From Mariprofundus sp. UBA1536 (GTDB taxonomy: Bacteria; Pseudomonadota; Zetaproteobacteria; Mariprofundales; Mariprofundaceae): DNA of 64,000 bases. Below the pieces are notes generated by a model. The model was not told the DNA's origin and did not search any database. It worked only from the letters and a program-made list of their open reading frames with translations. The translations under genes were made by a program, and so were the position numbers. Positions 1 through 7,696 of this stretch are shown here, in pieces; within the stretch, counting starts at the first letter, position 1, and each line of letters opens with the position of its first letter. Location of the stretch: contig DCPU01000020.1 in assembly GCA_002323245.1 (NCBI GenBank), forward strand, positions 57,789 to 121,788, given 5' to 3'.

Positions 1-2
1 CT

Positions 3-671
3 GAGTTTACAGCTGGGCAAGTGGTGGTGGTATTGGGGCCAAATGGGGCTGGTAAATCCACCCTGCTGCAAAGCATGCTGGGCATGTTTACGCCTGCGGC
101 AGGCCGCATCACTATCGATGGCAAAGCTGTGGCAGAATGCTCGCGTCAAGATTTGGCCGAGAAAATGACATGGCAGGGCGATTTGCCACCAAGTGAGTTT
201 GGCCTCACCGTGTCGCAACGTTTGCACCTTTCGGCCAATGGGCCAGATGAAGCGAAAAACCAGCAAGCCATGACTTTGATGGACTTAGCTAAGCTAAAAC
301 ATCGGGCTTTGGATGCATTATCCAGCGGCGAGCGCCAGCGCGTTGAAATCGCCGCCACTATGGTGCGGGATAATCCGATTTGGTTGATGGATGAGCCCAC
401 TGCACATCTTGATTTAAGACATCAAGTGGATTGTTTGCAGTTGATGAAAAAAGAAGCCCAACAAGGGCGTTTGATTATCACTGTGCTGCACGACTTGCAG
501 CAGGCTGCAGCTGTGGCCGATACGGTGATTCTTTTAGATGGAAATGGCGGCGCTGAAGTCGGTGTGGCCAATGAAATGCTCACGCCTGAACATTTGATGC
601 CAGTCTTTGGGGTACAGATTCAGGGTGAAGGGAAATTATTAATGCCGATGTATTTTGAGGAAAAACAATGA
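3..671 (+). CDS. Cobalamin/iron-chelate ABC transporter ATPase, 5' end cut by window edge
   Basis: ATP-binding subunit of an ABC importer of the BtuD/FecE type, acting on the cytoplasmic face of the inner membrane to drive vitamin B12 or corrinoid uptake. The reading frame is open to the left edge, so the start lies outside the window. Seen: Walker A GPNGAGKST, signature LSSGERQR, Walker B with DEPTAHLD, and the H-loop in VLHDL. The stop overlaps the cobO start by four bases (ATGA), so the two are translationally coupled. The cobalamin genes downstream favour B12 over siderophore as substrate; that part is inference, as the family alone cannot separate them. Confidence 0.85.
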   Translation, partial: EFTAGQVVVVLGPNGAGKSTLLQSMLGMFTPAAGRITIDGKAVAECSRQDLAEKMTWQGDLPPSEFGLTVSQRLHLSANGPDEAKNQQAMTLMDLAKLKHRALDALSSGERQRVEIAATMVRDNPIWLMDEPTAHLDLRHQVDCLQLMKKEAQQGRLIITVLHDLQQAAAVADTVILLDGNGGAEVGVANEMLTPEHLMPVFGVQIQGEGKLLMPMYFEEKQ

Positions 672-1204
672 AAACACGTGATCGCCGGCAGGGTGTGATG
701 CTGGTGCACACCGGCGAAGGCAAAGGTAAATCATCATCGGCTTTTGGTGTGACCTTTCGTGCTGCGGGTTGGGGCATGAAGGTTTGTGTGATTCAATTTA
801 TCAAAGGCAAATGGAAAACAGGCGAGCAACGTGCCGCTGCTAAATTTGATAATATTGAATGGCATGCCATGGGTGATGGTTTCACCTGGGATACGAAAAA
901 TCCTGAACAGGATATCAAAACCAGCCGTGAGATTTGGGAATTTGCCAAAGAAAAAATTGCATCGCATGAATTTGATTTGGTGGTGCTCGATGAAATCAAT
1001 TACTGCTGTGGTTATGGCTGGTTGGATGGGCAAGAGATTGTTGATTTCTTGCAAGAACATCGCCCGTCTTGGATGCATATGGTGTTTACCGGTCGCGATG
1101 CTGCGCCCGAAGTGATCGCTTATGCCGATACGGTCACTGAAATGAAGCCCATCAAACATGCCTTTGATAAAGGCATAATGGCTGAACAAGGCGTTGAGTT
1201 TTAA
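668..1204 (+). CDS. cobO: Cob(I)yrinic acid a,c-diamide adenosyltransferase
   Basis: Transfers the 5'-deoxyadenosyl group from ATP to the cobalt of corrinoids in the cytoplasm, the step that makes the adenosylated coenzyme. The 178-residue product has the CobO/BtuR layout: an N-terminal P-loop HTGEGKGKSS at about residues 15-24, the conserved VIQFIKGKW strand, and VVLDEINYCCGYGWL near residue 105. The length fits the family. The ATG overlaps the stop of the ABC ATPase by four bases, and its own stop directly abuts the cbiX start, so the three form a tight operon for uptake and building of cobalamin. Confidence 0.95.
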   Translation: MKTRDRRQGVMLVHTGEGKGKSSSAFGVTFRAAGWGMKVCVIQFIKGKWKTGEQRAAAKFDNIEWHAMGDGFTWDTKNPEQDIKTSREIWEFAKEKIASHEFDLVVLDEINYCCGYGWLDGQEIVDFLQEHRPSWMHMVFTGRDAAPEVIAYADTVTEMKPIKHAFDKGIMAEQGVEF

Positions 1205-1891
1205 ATGACGCTGCTGTTTGTTGCCCACGGTTCACCTGCGCCAGCTTATCGCGCTGAAGCAGAAGCCTTTTTGGCGGCTTGGCAGTTGAACTATCCGGGT
1301 ATGGACGCGCAGTTGAGTTATATTGAAATGGAGCCCTTGTTCGCTGACGTGTTGCAGCTTTTGACAGAGCCAATATTGGTGATGCCCTTATTTTTACATG
1401 AGGGTAAACACTACCGAGAAGATGTGTTGGCCGTTGCCCAAGCTTCGGGCACACAAGTGCATATGCTGCCGGCGCTGACTAATTTGCAGGTCATGGCCGA
1501 CTTGTTGCAAGCATCATGTGCCAACGAACATTTACAGAACGCGCATATGGTATTGTTTACCCATGGCGCCGGTGGCGCCAAGGCGCAAGCAGCCATCCAA
1601 GCTTTGGCGACAACATTTGAAGCCCGCACCCAGCGGCCTTGCAGCATTGCCTTGGCCATGGGTGAGCCAAGCTTGCAGCAAACCCTGACTCATGTTGCCC
1701 AAGCTGGGGCGAAACAGATACAGATTGTGCCGCACTTTATTTTTGGAGGCGCGTGGCAGGTTAAGGCGCAATTGAGCATGGATGTGGTGATGAGCCAATT
1801 TGGCTGTCAGATTCAGCTTGGTACACCACTGCATGCTAACCCATTGTTATTAAAAGCTATTTCTCATCTTTTATCGATTCACAATCCGTAA
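1205..1891 (+). CDS. cbiX: CbiX-like sirohydrochlorin cobaltochelatase, two tandem domains
   Basis: Chelatase expected to insert cobalt into sirohydrochlorin in the early-cobalt-insertion (anaerobic-type) cobalamin pathway. The 228 residues read as two CbiX repeats. The first has the metal-ligand pair His8 (VAHGSP) and His69 (PLFLHEGKHYRED). The second begins with FTHGAGG (His120), but where the second ligand is expected it reads PHFIFGGAWQ, so the canonical histidine is missing. It lies between the ~120-residue short form and the ~300-residue long form. The start codon directly follows the cobO stop. A related ferrochelatase (SirB-like) role cannot be excluded, but the operon supports cobalt. 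Confidence 0.85.
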   Translation: MTLLFVAHGSPAPAYRAEAEAFLAAWQLNYPGMDAQLSYIEMEPLFADVLQLLTEPILVMPLFLHEGKHYREDVLAVAQASGTQVHMLPALTNLQVMADLLQASCANEHLQNAHMVLFTHGAGGAKAQAAIQALATTFEARTQRPCSIALAMGEPSLQQTLTHVAQAGAKQIQIVPHFIFGGAWQVKAQLSMDVVMSQFGCQIQLGTPLHANPLLLKAISHLLSIHNP

Positions 1892-1932
1892 ACGTATAGA
1901 CAAACTTCAATTCAGCCCTAACATGTGGCGTG

Positions 1933-2118
1933 TTTTAGGTGCTAAGAAGATGAAGTCCATCTTCAAAGTGAAACGGGAAGTCGGTGCGGGATATCAATCC
2001 TAAGTCCGACGCAGCCCCCGCTACTGTAAGCCAGACAACGCTGTTTGAAACGCCACTGAACGCTGTTCGGGAAGGAAAGCAGCTGCGAATGAAGGCAAGC
2101 CAGGAGACCGGCCTAAAT
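1933..2118 (+). ncRNA. Cobalamin (B12) riboswitch
   Basis: Adenosylcobalamin-sensing leader of the btuB-tonB-cobQ operon. It shows the conserved class hallmarks in order: AAACGGGAAGTCGGTGCGGG, the B12-box-like GCAGCCCCCGCTACTGTAA near 2012-2030, and the 3' end GCCAGGAGACCGGCC at 2099-2113. A closing P1 stem can form between 1934-1939 (TTTAGG) and 2112-2117 (CCTAAA). When ligand is bound, this class switches expression of the downstream gene off. It explains most of the 390-base gap between cbiX and btuB; an open frame through it (about 1984-2247) is not a gene. Confidence 0.95.
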
Positions 2119-2191
2119 CAGAAACCATTTTTGGTTTCAAATCGGATAATGCTTCGGTGGGAGGCTGGTCGATGGGTCTCTGATTTTTTCT
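2115..2191 (+). terminator. Candidate expression platform of the B12 riboswitch
   Basis: Bases 2115-2126 (AAATCAGAAACC) can pair with 2175-2186 (GGTCTCTGATTT) with one mismatch, and a run of six T (2184-2189) follows, like an intrinsic terminator. A competing local hairpin, GAAACC 2121-2126 with GGTTTC 2133-2138, would break it. The conserved riboswitch end 2106-2113 can also pair with GGCTGGTC at 2163-2170. The switch logic is inferred from pairing by hand only. Confidence 0.45.
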
Positions 2192-2280
2192 CACCAGATA
2201 TCTGCTCTTCCCTTCTCCATACCCAACATGCCCGAATCAAAATTTAGCATTTGCGCGGCGGGCGCATGGAGAAAACTTTC

Positions 2281-4140
2281 ATGAAACAACAATTCAAACA
2301 ACATATATGTAGGGCATCCCTTGTGATGTTAACGAGCTTGGCGCTTTTGCCAACAGCACAAGCTGCCAACACCATGGCACCCGTGGTGGTGACAGCGCAA
2401 CGAATGGCCACCAACCCAGGCAACGCCAGCGCTGACGTGACCGTGATTTCGCGCCAAGAGATTGAAGCTTCACAGGCGAGCAATGTGGCCGAGTTATTGC
2501 GCTCACAAGCAGGGTTGGATGTGGCATCAAGCGGCGGGCCAGGTGGCAATACATCGGTATTTATTCGTGGCGGCAATAGTGGCCACACATTGGTATTGCT
2601 TGATGGTATGCGCGTTGGTTCGGCCACAGTGGGCAGCTTTGATTGGGGCAACTTTTCTACCAGTGATATTGAGCGCATTGAAATTGTGCGAGGACCACAA
2701 TCATCACTGTATGGTGCGGATGCTATGGGTGGTGTGATTCAAATTTTTACCCGTAAAGGTCAATTGGGTATGCAAAGCACGGCAAGTTTTGAGTCTGGCA
2801 CGTATGGCACCAAAAAAACAAATATCGCTGTGCGTAGTGGCGATGCTAAGGGCGCAACCTACGGCGTTAGCTTTGAAGATTATCGCACGGATGGTTTTTC
2901 AGCGGCCAGCAATGGCACCGAGGCTGATGCCAATAAGCGCATCACACTTGGTGCACAAATGGATTTTAGTTCCGGAAAAATCGACACGGCCATCAACCTG
3001 CGTCGTAGCGATGCAACCACTGGCGTGGATGGTTATGATGCGGTGACGTTTACCTTTGGTGATATTCAAAACTATGAGCTGAACAACACTCAAACCACTG
3101 CGGCGATTAAGTTTACGGATCATATGTCGGATCGATATGACTCCAGCATTCAATTTTCGCGGGTCATTGATGATGTGGTAGCCACCGACCCTGTGAATTT
3201 GCGAAATAACTCCGACTTTAAAACCACCAAAGACCAAATCACATGGTTGAATCAATATGATACTGCAGATGGCAGCATGGTGTTGGGTTACGATACCCAT
3301 ACCAGCAAGGGTGATAGCAACAGTGCAGGTTTGCATGAGACCATGACCCAACATGGTGTGTTTATGTCCATGCTTTCCGATGGTTCTTCTGCGCAATGGA
3401 ATGCTTCTGTGCGTTATGATAAAAACTCAGCCTCAAGCAATGAAACCACCTACAAATTGGGTATGGTGTGGCATCTTGCTGATGCCATGCGCTTTACTGC
3501 CAATTATGGCACGGGCTTTAAAGCACCAAGTTTGAATGATTTGTATTTTCCTGATGATGGCTTCGGCACCAAAGGCAATCCGAATTTGAAAGCTGAAACC
3601 AGCAAGAGCTGGGATGTTGGTTTGGAATACAAGAGTGATGCAGCGCTGTTGAGTGTGGTGTGGTTTAAGCAACGTTACGACCAACTCATCGCTTGGGAAA
3701 TGGACCCTGTCACGTTTGGTTTTAGCCCTAATAACGTCAACAAAGCCACCAGCAAGGGGCTGGAGTGGCAAACGGCTTACCGTGGCTCATGGGGTTTTGT
3801 GCGCGGCAATTACACCACGCTTTCTGCAACCGATGATGACACGGGCAACTGGCTGGCACGTCGCGCTGAAAAATCAGGTAATGTGGTTTTGGGTACGGAT
3901 TTTGGCGGATTCCACCTTGAAACCGAAATGAACATGGTGGGCAAACGTTTTAACGATAATGCCAACGTAACGGCGCTGGATGCTTACAAAACTTATCATT
4001 TGCGCTTGGCTTATGCGATGACGGATTCGTGGAAATTGCATGGCCGCATCGACAACTTTAAAGATGTGGTTTACGAAGAAGTATCTGGTTATGCCACGGC
4101 TGGCCGCACGTCTTATGTTGGCGTAAGCGCAATCTTTTAA
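2281..4140 (+). CDS. btuB: TonB-dependent vitamin B12 outer-membrane receptor
   Basis: Outer-membrane barrel that imports cobalamin using energy passed by TonB. I start it at the ATG at 2281: GGAG lies about 9 bases upstream, and the protein then opens with a clean signal peptide ending near LLPTAQA. An upstream TTG (2251) and ATG (2266) are in frame but less good. The mature N-terminus has a TonB box (APVVVTAQRM), then the plug domain (VTVISRQEIEAS, FIRGGNSGHTLVLLDGMRVG, IEIVRGPQSSLYGADAMGGVIQIF), then a barrel of about 450 residues ending in aromatic F. 619 residues matches BtuB. The B12 riboswitch upstream fixes the substrate. Confidence 0.93.
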   Translation: MKQQFKQHICRASLVMLTSLALLPTAQAANTMAPVVVTAQRMATNPGNASADVTVISRQEIEASQASNVAELLRSQAGLDVASSGGPGGNTSVFIRGGNSGHTLVLLDGMRVGSATVGSFDWGNFSTSDIERIEIVRGPQSSLYGADAMGGVIQIFTRKGQLGMQSTASFESGTYGTKKTNIAVRSGDAKGATYGVSFEDYRTDGFSAASNGTEADANKRITLGAQMDFSSGKIDTAINLRRSDATTGVDGYDAVTFTFGDIQNYELNNTQTTAAIKFTDHMSDRYDSSIQFSRVIDDVVATDPVNLRNNSDFKTTKDQITWLNQYDTADGSMVLGYDTHTSKGDSNSAGLHETMTQHGVFMSMLSDGSSAQWNASVRYDKNSASSNETTYKLGMVWHLADAMRFTANYGTGFKAPSLNDLYFPDDGFGTKGNPNLKAETSKSWDVGLEYKSDAALLSVVWFKQRYDQLIAWEMDPVTFGFSPNNVNKATSKGLEWQTAYRGSWGFVRGNYTTLSATDDDTGNWLARRAEKSGNVVLGTDFGGFHLETEMNMVGKRFNDNANVTALDAYKTYHLRLAYAMTDSWKLHGRIDNFKDVVYEEVSGYATAGRTSYVGVSAIF

Positions 4141-4781
4141 TGAACTTTTCGCCACGTGTTTCTTGGCTGATTGCAGTGTCTGCTGCATTGGCAGTGCATG
4201 GGGCGATTTTCGTTTTTTTGTTTGAAAGCAAAGATCATGTGGTTTTATCTGCAGGAAATCATGTGGATGTGGTTTGGGTGGAGCAGCAACAAGCCAAAGC
4301 GCCATCAAGCCCTAAGACTGCTACCCAAGTTGCAGTTGCGAAAACCGCTGCTGTTTTAAGCACTAAAAACCAGGCAAACCATGAAGTGAGGCAAGCTGAG
4401 CATAGCTTGAAGCAAGTGGTGCAACCCAAGACATTAGAAACACCAACAATGTTAAAACAAAACGAAGTGGCTGAAATCGCTGAAGCTAAGCAGACAGTTG
4501 CTGAAGCTGCGGATATGCCAGCTGTTCAGGAAACACCAGCCCAATACAGTCAACAACTGCTGCAACATTTACGCTACCCTTATTTGGCGCAGCGCAAAGG
4601 CTGGGAAGGCGAAGTTGAATTGCGATTTGCGGTGCGTAGCCAAGCTGTAGAGGCCTTGCGTGTGTTTTCATCCTCGGGTTATCCCGCTTTGGATGATGCT
4701 GCATTTCAAGCGGTGGCATCAGCAAGCATTCCGATGACCGATGGTTTATATCGTTTGCCTGTGGTGTTTAAACTGCGATGA
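4140..4781 (+). CDS. tonB: TonB-family energy transducer dedicated to BtuB
   Basis: Inner-membrane-anchored periplasmic protein that couples the proton-motive force, through ExbBD, to TonB-dependent receptors. Residues 9-29 form the single N-terminal membrane anchor with a histidine at position 20, the place of the functional His in TonB anchors. Residues 30-140 are a long linker rich in A, Q, K, V and E, without the proline repeats of classical TonB. The last ~80 residues are the TonB C-terminal domain (YPYLAQRKGWEGEVELRF, then SSGYPALDDAAFQAV). The start shares a base with the btuB stop (TAATG), and the stop overlaps the next gene by ATGA. No exbB/exbD is in the window. Confidence 0.85.
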   Translation: MNFSPRVSWLIAVSAALAVHGAIFVFLFESKDHVVLSAGNHVDVVWVEQQQAKAPSSPKTATQVAVAKTAAVLSTKNQANHEVRQAEHSLKQVVQPKTLETPTMLKQNEVAEIAEAKQTVAEAADMPAVQETPAQYSQQLLQHLRYPYLAQRKGWEGEVELRFAVRSQAVEALRVFSSSGYPALDDAAFQAVASASIPMTDGLYRLPVVFKLR

Positions 4782-6217
4782 ATGCCTTGATGATTCAGGG
4801 CACAGCTTCGGGCGTGGGTAAATCCGTGTTGGTGGCTGGGCTTTGTCGCTTGCTGGCGCGCAATGGTGTGCGTGTGGCGCCCTTTAAACCGCAAAACATG
4901 AGTAATAATGCTGCCGTGACTGTTGATGGCGGCGAGATTGGCAGAGCCCAGGCCTTGCAGGCGTTTGCTGCTGGCATAGAGCCCACTGTGGATATGAATC
5001 CAGTGTTGCTCAAACCCGAGGGTGATTGCACTTCGCAATTGGTGGTGAAAGGCAAAGTGGTGGGCAAGCTGGAGTCGGTCAACTTTCGAGAAGACAGGCA
5101 GCAATGGCTGGCTACGGTGCTAGCATCATTTGCGGCATTACGTGCCGCTTACGATGTGGTGATTGTCGAAGGTGCAGGCAGCCCTGCAGAACCCAATTTG
5201 CGTGCTGGTGATATTGCCAATATGGGCTTTGCTGAGGCGGCTGATATTCCCGTTTGGATTGTTGGCGATATTGATTGCGGTGGTGTGTTTGCATCACTCA
5301 CAGGCACTTTAGCTATTTTATCAACTTCAGAGCAGGCGCGCGTGCAGGCTTTATTGATTAATCGTTTTCGGGGATACCGCAGCTTGCTTGATGATGGACT
5401 GACTTGGCTTGAGCAGTCTACGGGTAAACCAGTGGCGGGCGTGATGCCTTGGCTGCCTCTACAATTGCCTGAAGAAGATGCGCCGTATCGTTTGGGTAAG
5501 CCGCAAGCCAAAAGCCAAGCCACGCTTCAGATTGCCGTGTTGATGTACCCACGGGTTAGCAATCTTGATGATATCGATCCGCTAGCCGCGGAACCTTCTG
5601 TAGCGCTGCGTTTGATCAATCGCCCGGAAGACTTGCAGCCTGCGGATGTGTTGATTCTGCCTGGCTCCAAGCATACAGCTGCCGATTTGGCATGGTTGCG
5701 GGAAATGGGGTTTGAACAAGCCATCAACAAACATTTGCGCTATGGCGGCAAGTTGTTGGGTCTTTGCGGCGGCATGCAAATGCTTGGGCAAACCTTGGTG
5801 GATGAAGCTGGCGCTTTGCAAGGTGAGCTTGTGGCGGGTCTGGGCTTGTTGCCGATTCACACCAAGCTACAAGCTACCAAAACGCTCAAACGCCTAGCCC
5901 GGCAAGCGATTTGGCCCAAACCCGTTTGGGTGACGGGGTATGAAATTCATTATGGAAATGGCCCTGAAGATGAGGAGCTGTTCCCTTTTTCGCATATTTC
6001 CAGTGATGATGCGGTGTGGGGCACTTATGTGCATGGCTTATTTGAAAGCGGCGATTTCCGTCAAGCTTGGTTGTTCGCTATGGGTGCAAAGCAGGCCGAC
6101 AATACCGACCACGAAGCACGGGTCATGGCCTCATTGGATTTGCTTGCTGATGCTTTGGAAGAGTACATCCAGCCTGAGCTACTAAAACCCTTGTTCAAGC
6201 GCGGTTCCCAGTCATAA
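4778..6217 (+). CDS. cobQ: Cobyric acid synthase (glutamine-hydrolysing)
   Basis: Amidates four side-chain carboxylates (b, d, e, g) of adenosylcobyrinic a,c-diamide using ATP and glutamine, in the cytoplasm. The N-terminal ATP-binding half opens with MIQGTASGVGKSVLVAGLCR and APFKPQNMSNNA. The C-terminal class-I-like amidotransferase half holds the nucleophile Cys in GLCGGMQMLG and the His in VWGTYVHGLFES. 479 residues is normal for CobQ/CbiP. It overlaps tonB by four bases, so B12 probably represses it together with btuB and tonB through the riboswitch. It is clearly CobQ rather than the related CbiA, from the VAPFKPQNMSNN motif. Confidence 0.93.
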   Translation: MNALMIQGTASGVGKSVLVAGLCRLLARNGVRVAPFKPQNMSNNAAVTVDGGEIGRAQALQAFAAGIEPTVDMNPVLLKPEGDCTSQLVVKGKVVGKLESVNFREDRQQWLATVLASFAALRAAYDVVIVEGAGSPAEPNLRAGDIANMGFAEAADIPVWIVGDIDCGGVFASLTGTLAILSTSEQARVQALLINRFRGYRSLLDDGLTWLEQSTGKPVAGVMPWLPLQLPEEDAPYRLGKPQAKSQATLQIAVLMYPRVSNLDDIDPLAAEPSVALRLINRPEDLQPADVLILPGSKHTAADLAWLREMGFEQAINKHLRYGGKLLGLCGGMQMLGQTLVDEAGALQGELVAGLGLLPIHTKLQATKTLKRLARQAIWPKPVWVTGYEIHYGNGPEDEELFPFSHISSDDAVWGTYVHGLFESGDFRQAWLFAMGAKQADNTDHEARVMASLDLLADALEEYIQPELLKPLFKRGSQS

Positions 6218-6294
6218 CAAGACATTTGCACAGGCCATGATTATGGTGTGCAGCTTGTTAAATTAATTTTTTCAATTGTTGGAGAGATAGAACC

Positions 6295-6771
6295 ATGGAA
6301 AAAATCCAAGTTTTGATTTTGATGGGCAGTAAAAATGACATGTCCGTGATGCAAAAAGCTGAAGCTGTGCTTGATGAATTTGGCATTGCTTATAAAACTT
6401 TGGTGCGCTCCGCGCATCGCACCCCAGATGCCACAGTTGAAGCGATTAAAGAAGCTGAATCTGCAGGTTGCCAAGTGTTTATTTGCGCAGCTGGTATGGC
6501 CGCGCATTTGGCGGGTGTGGTTTGCTCAAAAACCATTAAACCTGTGATTGGTGTGCCGATTGCTTCAGGCGCGCTGAATGGTCAAGACGCATTGCTGTCC
6601 ACAGTGATGATGCCTCCGGGTATGCCTGTGGCGACAGTGGCCATCAATGGCGGCCGTAATGCTGGGATTTTGGCAGCGCAGATATTGGCGCAAAATGATG
6701 CGGAAATTGCCCACAAGATTCGCTTTGACCGCGCCCAACAAGCCGAAGCTATTCTCAAAGAAGACGAATAA
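6295..6771 (+). CDS. purE: N5-carboxyaminoimidazole ribonucleotide mutase
   Basis: Class I PurE: moves the carboxyl group of N5-CAIR to C4 to give CAIR in purine synthesis (cytoplasm). Key parts are seen: ILMGSKNDMSVM (phosphate loop), VRSAHRTPD (the SAHR motif with the catalytic His), ICAAGMAAHLAGV and GVPIASGALNGQDALLS. The 158 residues match the bacterial enzyme. GGAGAG lies about 10 bases before the ATG. No purK follows; instead a TsaC/YrdC-like gene starts five bases downstream. The 77-base gap after cobQ suggests its own transcription start, but no clear promoter was found. Confidence 0.96.
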   Translation: MEKIQVLILMGSKNDMSVMQKAEAVLDEFGIAYKTLVRSAHRTPDATVEAIKEAESAGCQVFICAAGMAAHLAGVVCSKTIKPVIGVPIASGALNGQDALLSTVMMPPGMPVATVAINGGRNAGILAAQILAQNDAEIAHKIRFDRAQQAEAILKEDE

Positions 6772-6776
6772 AGCTG

Positions 6777-7346
6777 ATGTCCCGCCGTGTTGATACACGT
6801 GCGAAGTTGCGAACACTACAAGCGGGGCGAAAGCTCCACCAGGGTGGGCTGCTGGCACACAATACATCAACTCTGGCAGGTATCACCGCCTTACCAGGCC
6901 ACAACAGAGCTGTAAGCAAAGCCCAGCTTTTTAAGCAGCGCCGCAAACCCTTTTTATTATTGGCCGATAGCAAGCGCACGGCGCTAAAACAAGCCATCTG
7001 GCTACCCAAAGCCTTGCGCCAACTGGCCAATTCATCATGGCCAGGGGCCGTGACCTTGGTGTTTCCCGCGCGCAAACATTTGCATGAAGCCTGCTATCAA
7101 AAGCGCACCATCGCTGTGCGCGTCGATGCCAACCCGGAAGTGCGCAGGCTGGCCAACATCAGTGGTGGTTTATTGCTTTCCAGTAGTCTTAATCGCCGTG
7201 GGAAACCCGTAGAAAGCATCAATCAAAAACTCAAGTTTCGCTGGCAGCGACATTTCTTAGCCATGCTTAACCATGAGCAAAGCTGTGGGGTCGCCTCAAA
7301 AATCATTAAAGTGTTAGCTAAAACACACAGGGTAATTCGCAAATAG
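6777..7346 (+). CDS. Divergent TsaC/YrdC/Sua5-domain protein
   Basis: The YrdC fold makes threonylcarbamoyl-AMP from threonine, bicarbonate and ATP for tRNA t6A37. The product (189 residues) keeps the family outline: an N-terminal GGLLAHNTSTLAGI in place of the usual GG-x-A-PTET-YGL, the K-x-R signature in FKQRRKPFLLLA, WPGAVTLVFPAR, RVDANP and the S-x-N signature in SSSLN. The N-terminal motif and much of the surface are divergent and unusually basic. The start lies five bases after purE, so it is likely co-transcribed. It may be the cell's TsaC or a second, specialised YrdC protein; the window cannot decide. Confidence 0.7.
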   Translation: MSRRVDTRAKLRTLQAGRKLHQGGLLAHNTSTLAGITALPGHNRAVSKAQLFKQRRKPFLLLADSKRTALKQAIWLPKALRQLANSSWPGAVTLVFPARKHLHEACYQKRTIAVRVDANPEVRRLANISGGLLLSSSLNRRGKPVESINQKLKFRWQRHFLAMLNHEQSCGVASKIIKVLAKTHRVIRK

Positions 7347-7378
7347 AGCAGTTCTAAGATGATGAAAGGAGGGAGGTT

Positions 7379-7696
7379 ATGGAAAAGATAAAGCAAGGAA
7401 ATAGGCTGGTTATTGCGGCATGGGCAGTTTTAGTTGTGTCTGCTGTGGTGAGTGTTTTCATGAAAGACTTTTCTTGGCTTGCTAGGTCAGGGTCAGTTGC
7501 GGTGCTGTTTTGTGGTATAGCAGAGTACAAACTGATGAAAGTTCGGATGCCTCCATCTGGAAGTGTCCCCGTACTTAATGTTGAGGGTAAGGTTTATCGC
7601 CATTCACGGCGCTCATTTACAACCTCACCAATCACTACAATCGCAGGGGAAATGCCTTGCAGGTTTCCTAAAAGCACATCATTAAGCGTGCCGTAA
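7379..7696 (+). CDS. Small predicted membrane protein of unknown function
   Basis: I do not recognise this gene. It has an excellent Shine-Dalgarno site (AGGAGG at 7367-7372, six bases before the ATG), which supports translation. Residues 10-27 and 36-48 are hydrophobic and could form two short membrane segments, with a basic N-terminus. The last ~34 codons (from 7594) run antisense through the 3' end of cobA and read like low-complexity shadow sequence, so the tail may be non-functional read-through. It follows the TsaC-like gene by 32 bases and may share its transcript. Confidence 0.5.
   Translation: MEKIKQGNRLVIAAWAVLVVSAVVSVFMKDFSWLARSGSVAVLFCGIAEYKLMKVRMPPSGSVPVLNVEGKVYRHSRRSFTTSPITTIAGEMPCRFPKSTSLSVP

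Noticed and set aside
1984..2247. An open frame of 87 codons upstream of btuB
   Set aside because: It runs through the B12 riboswitch and its platform; the RNA motif explains the sequence and no RBS fits.
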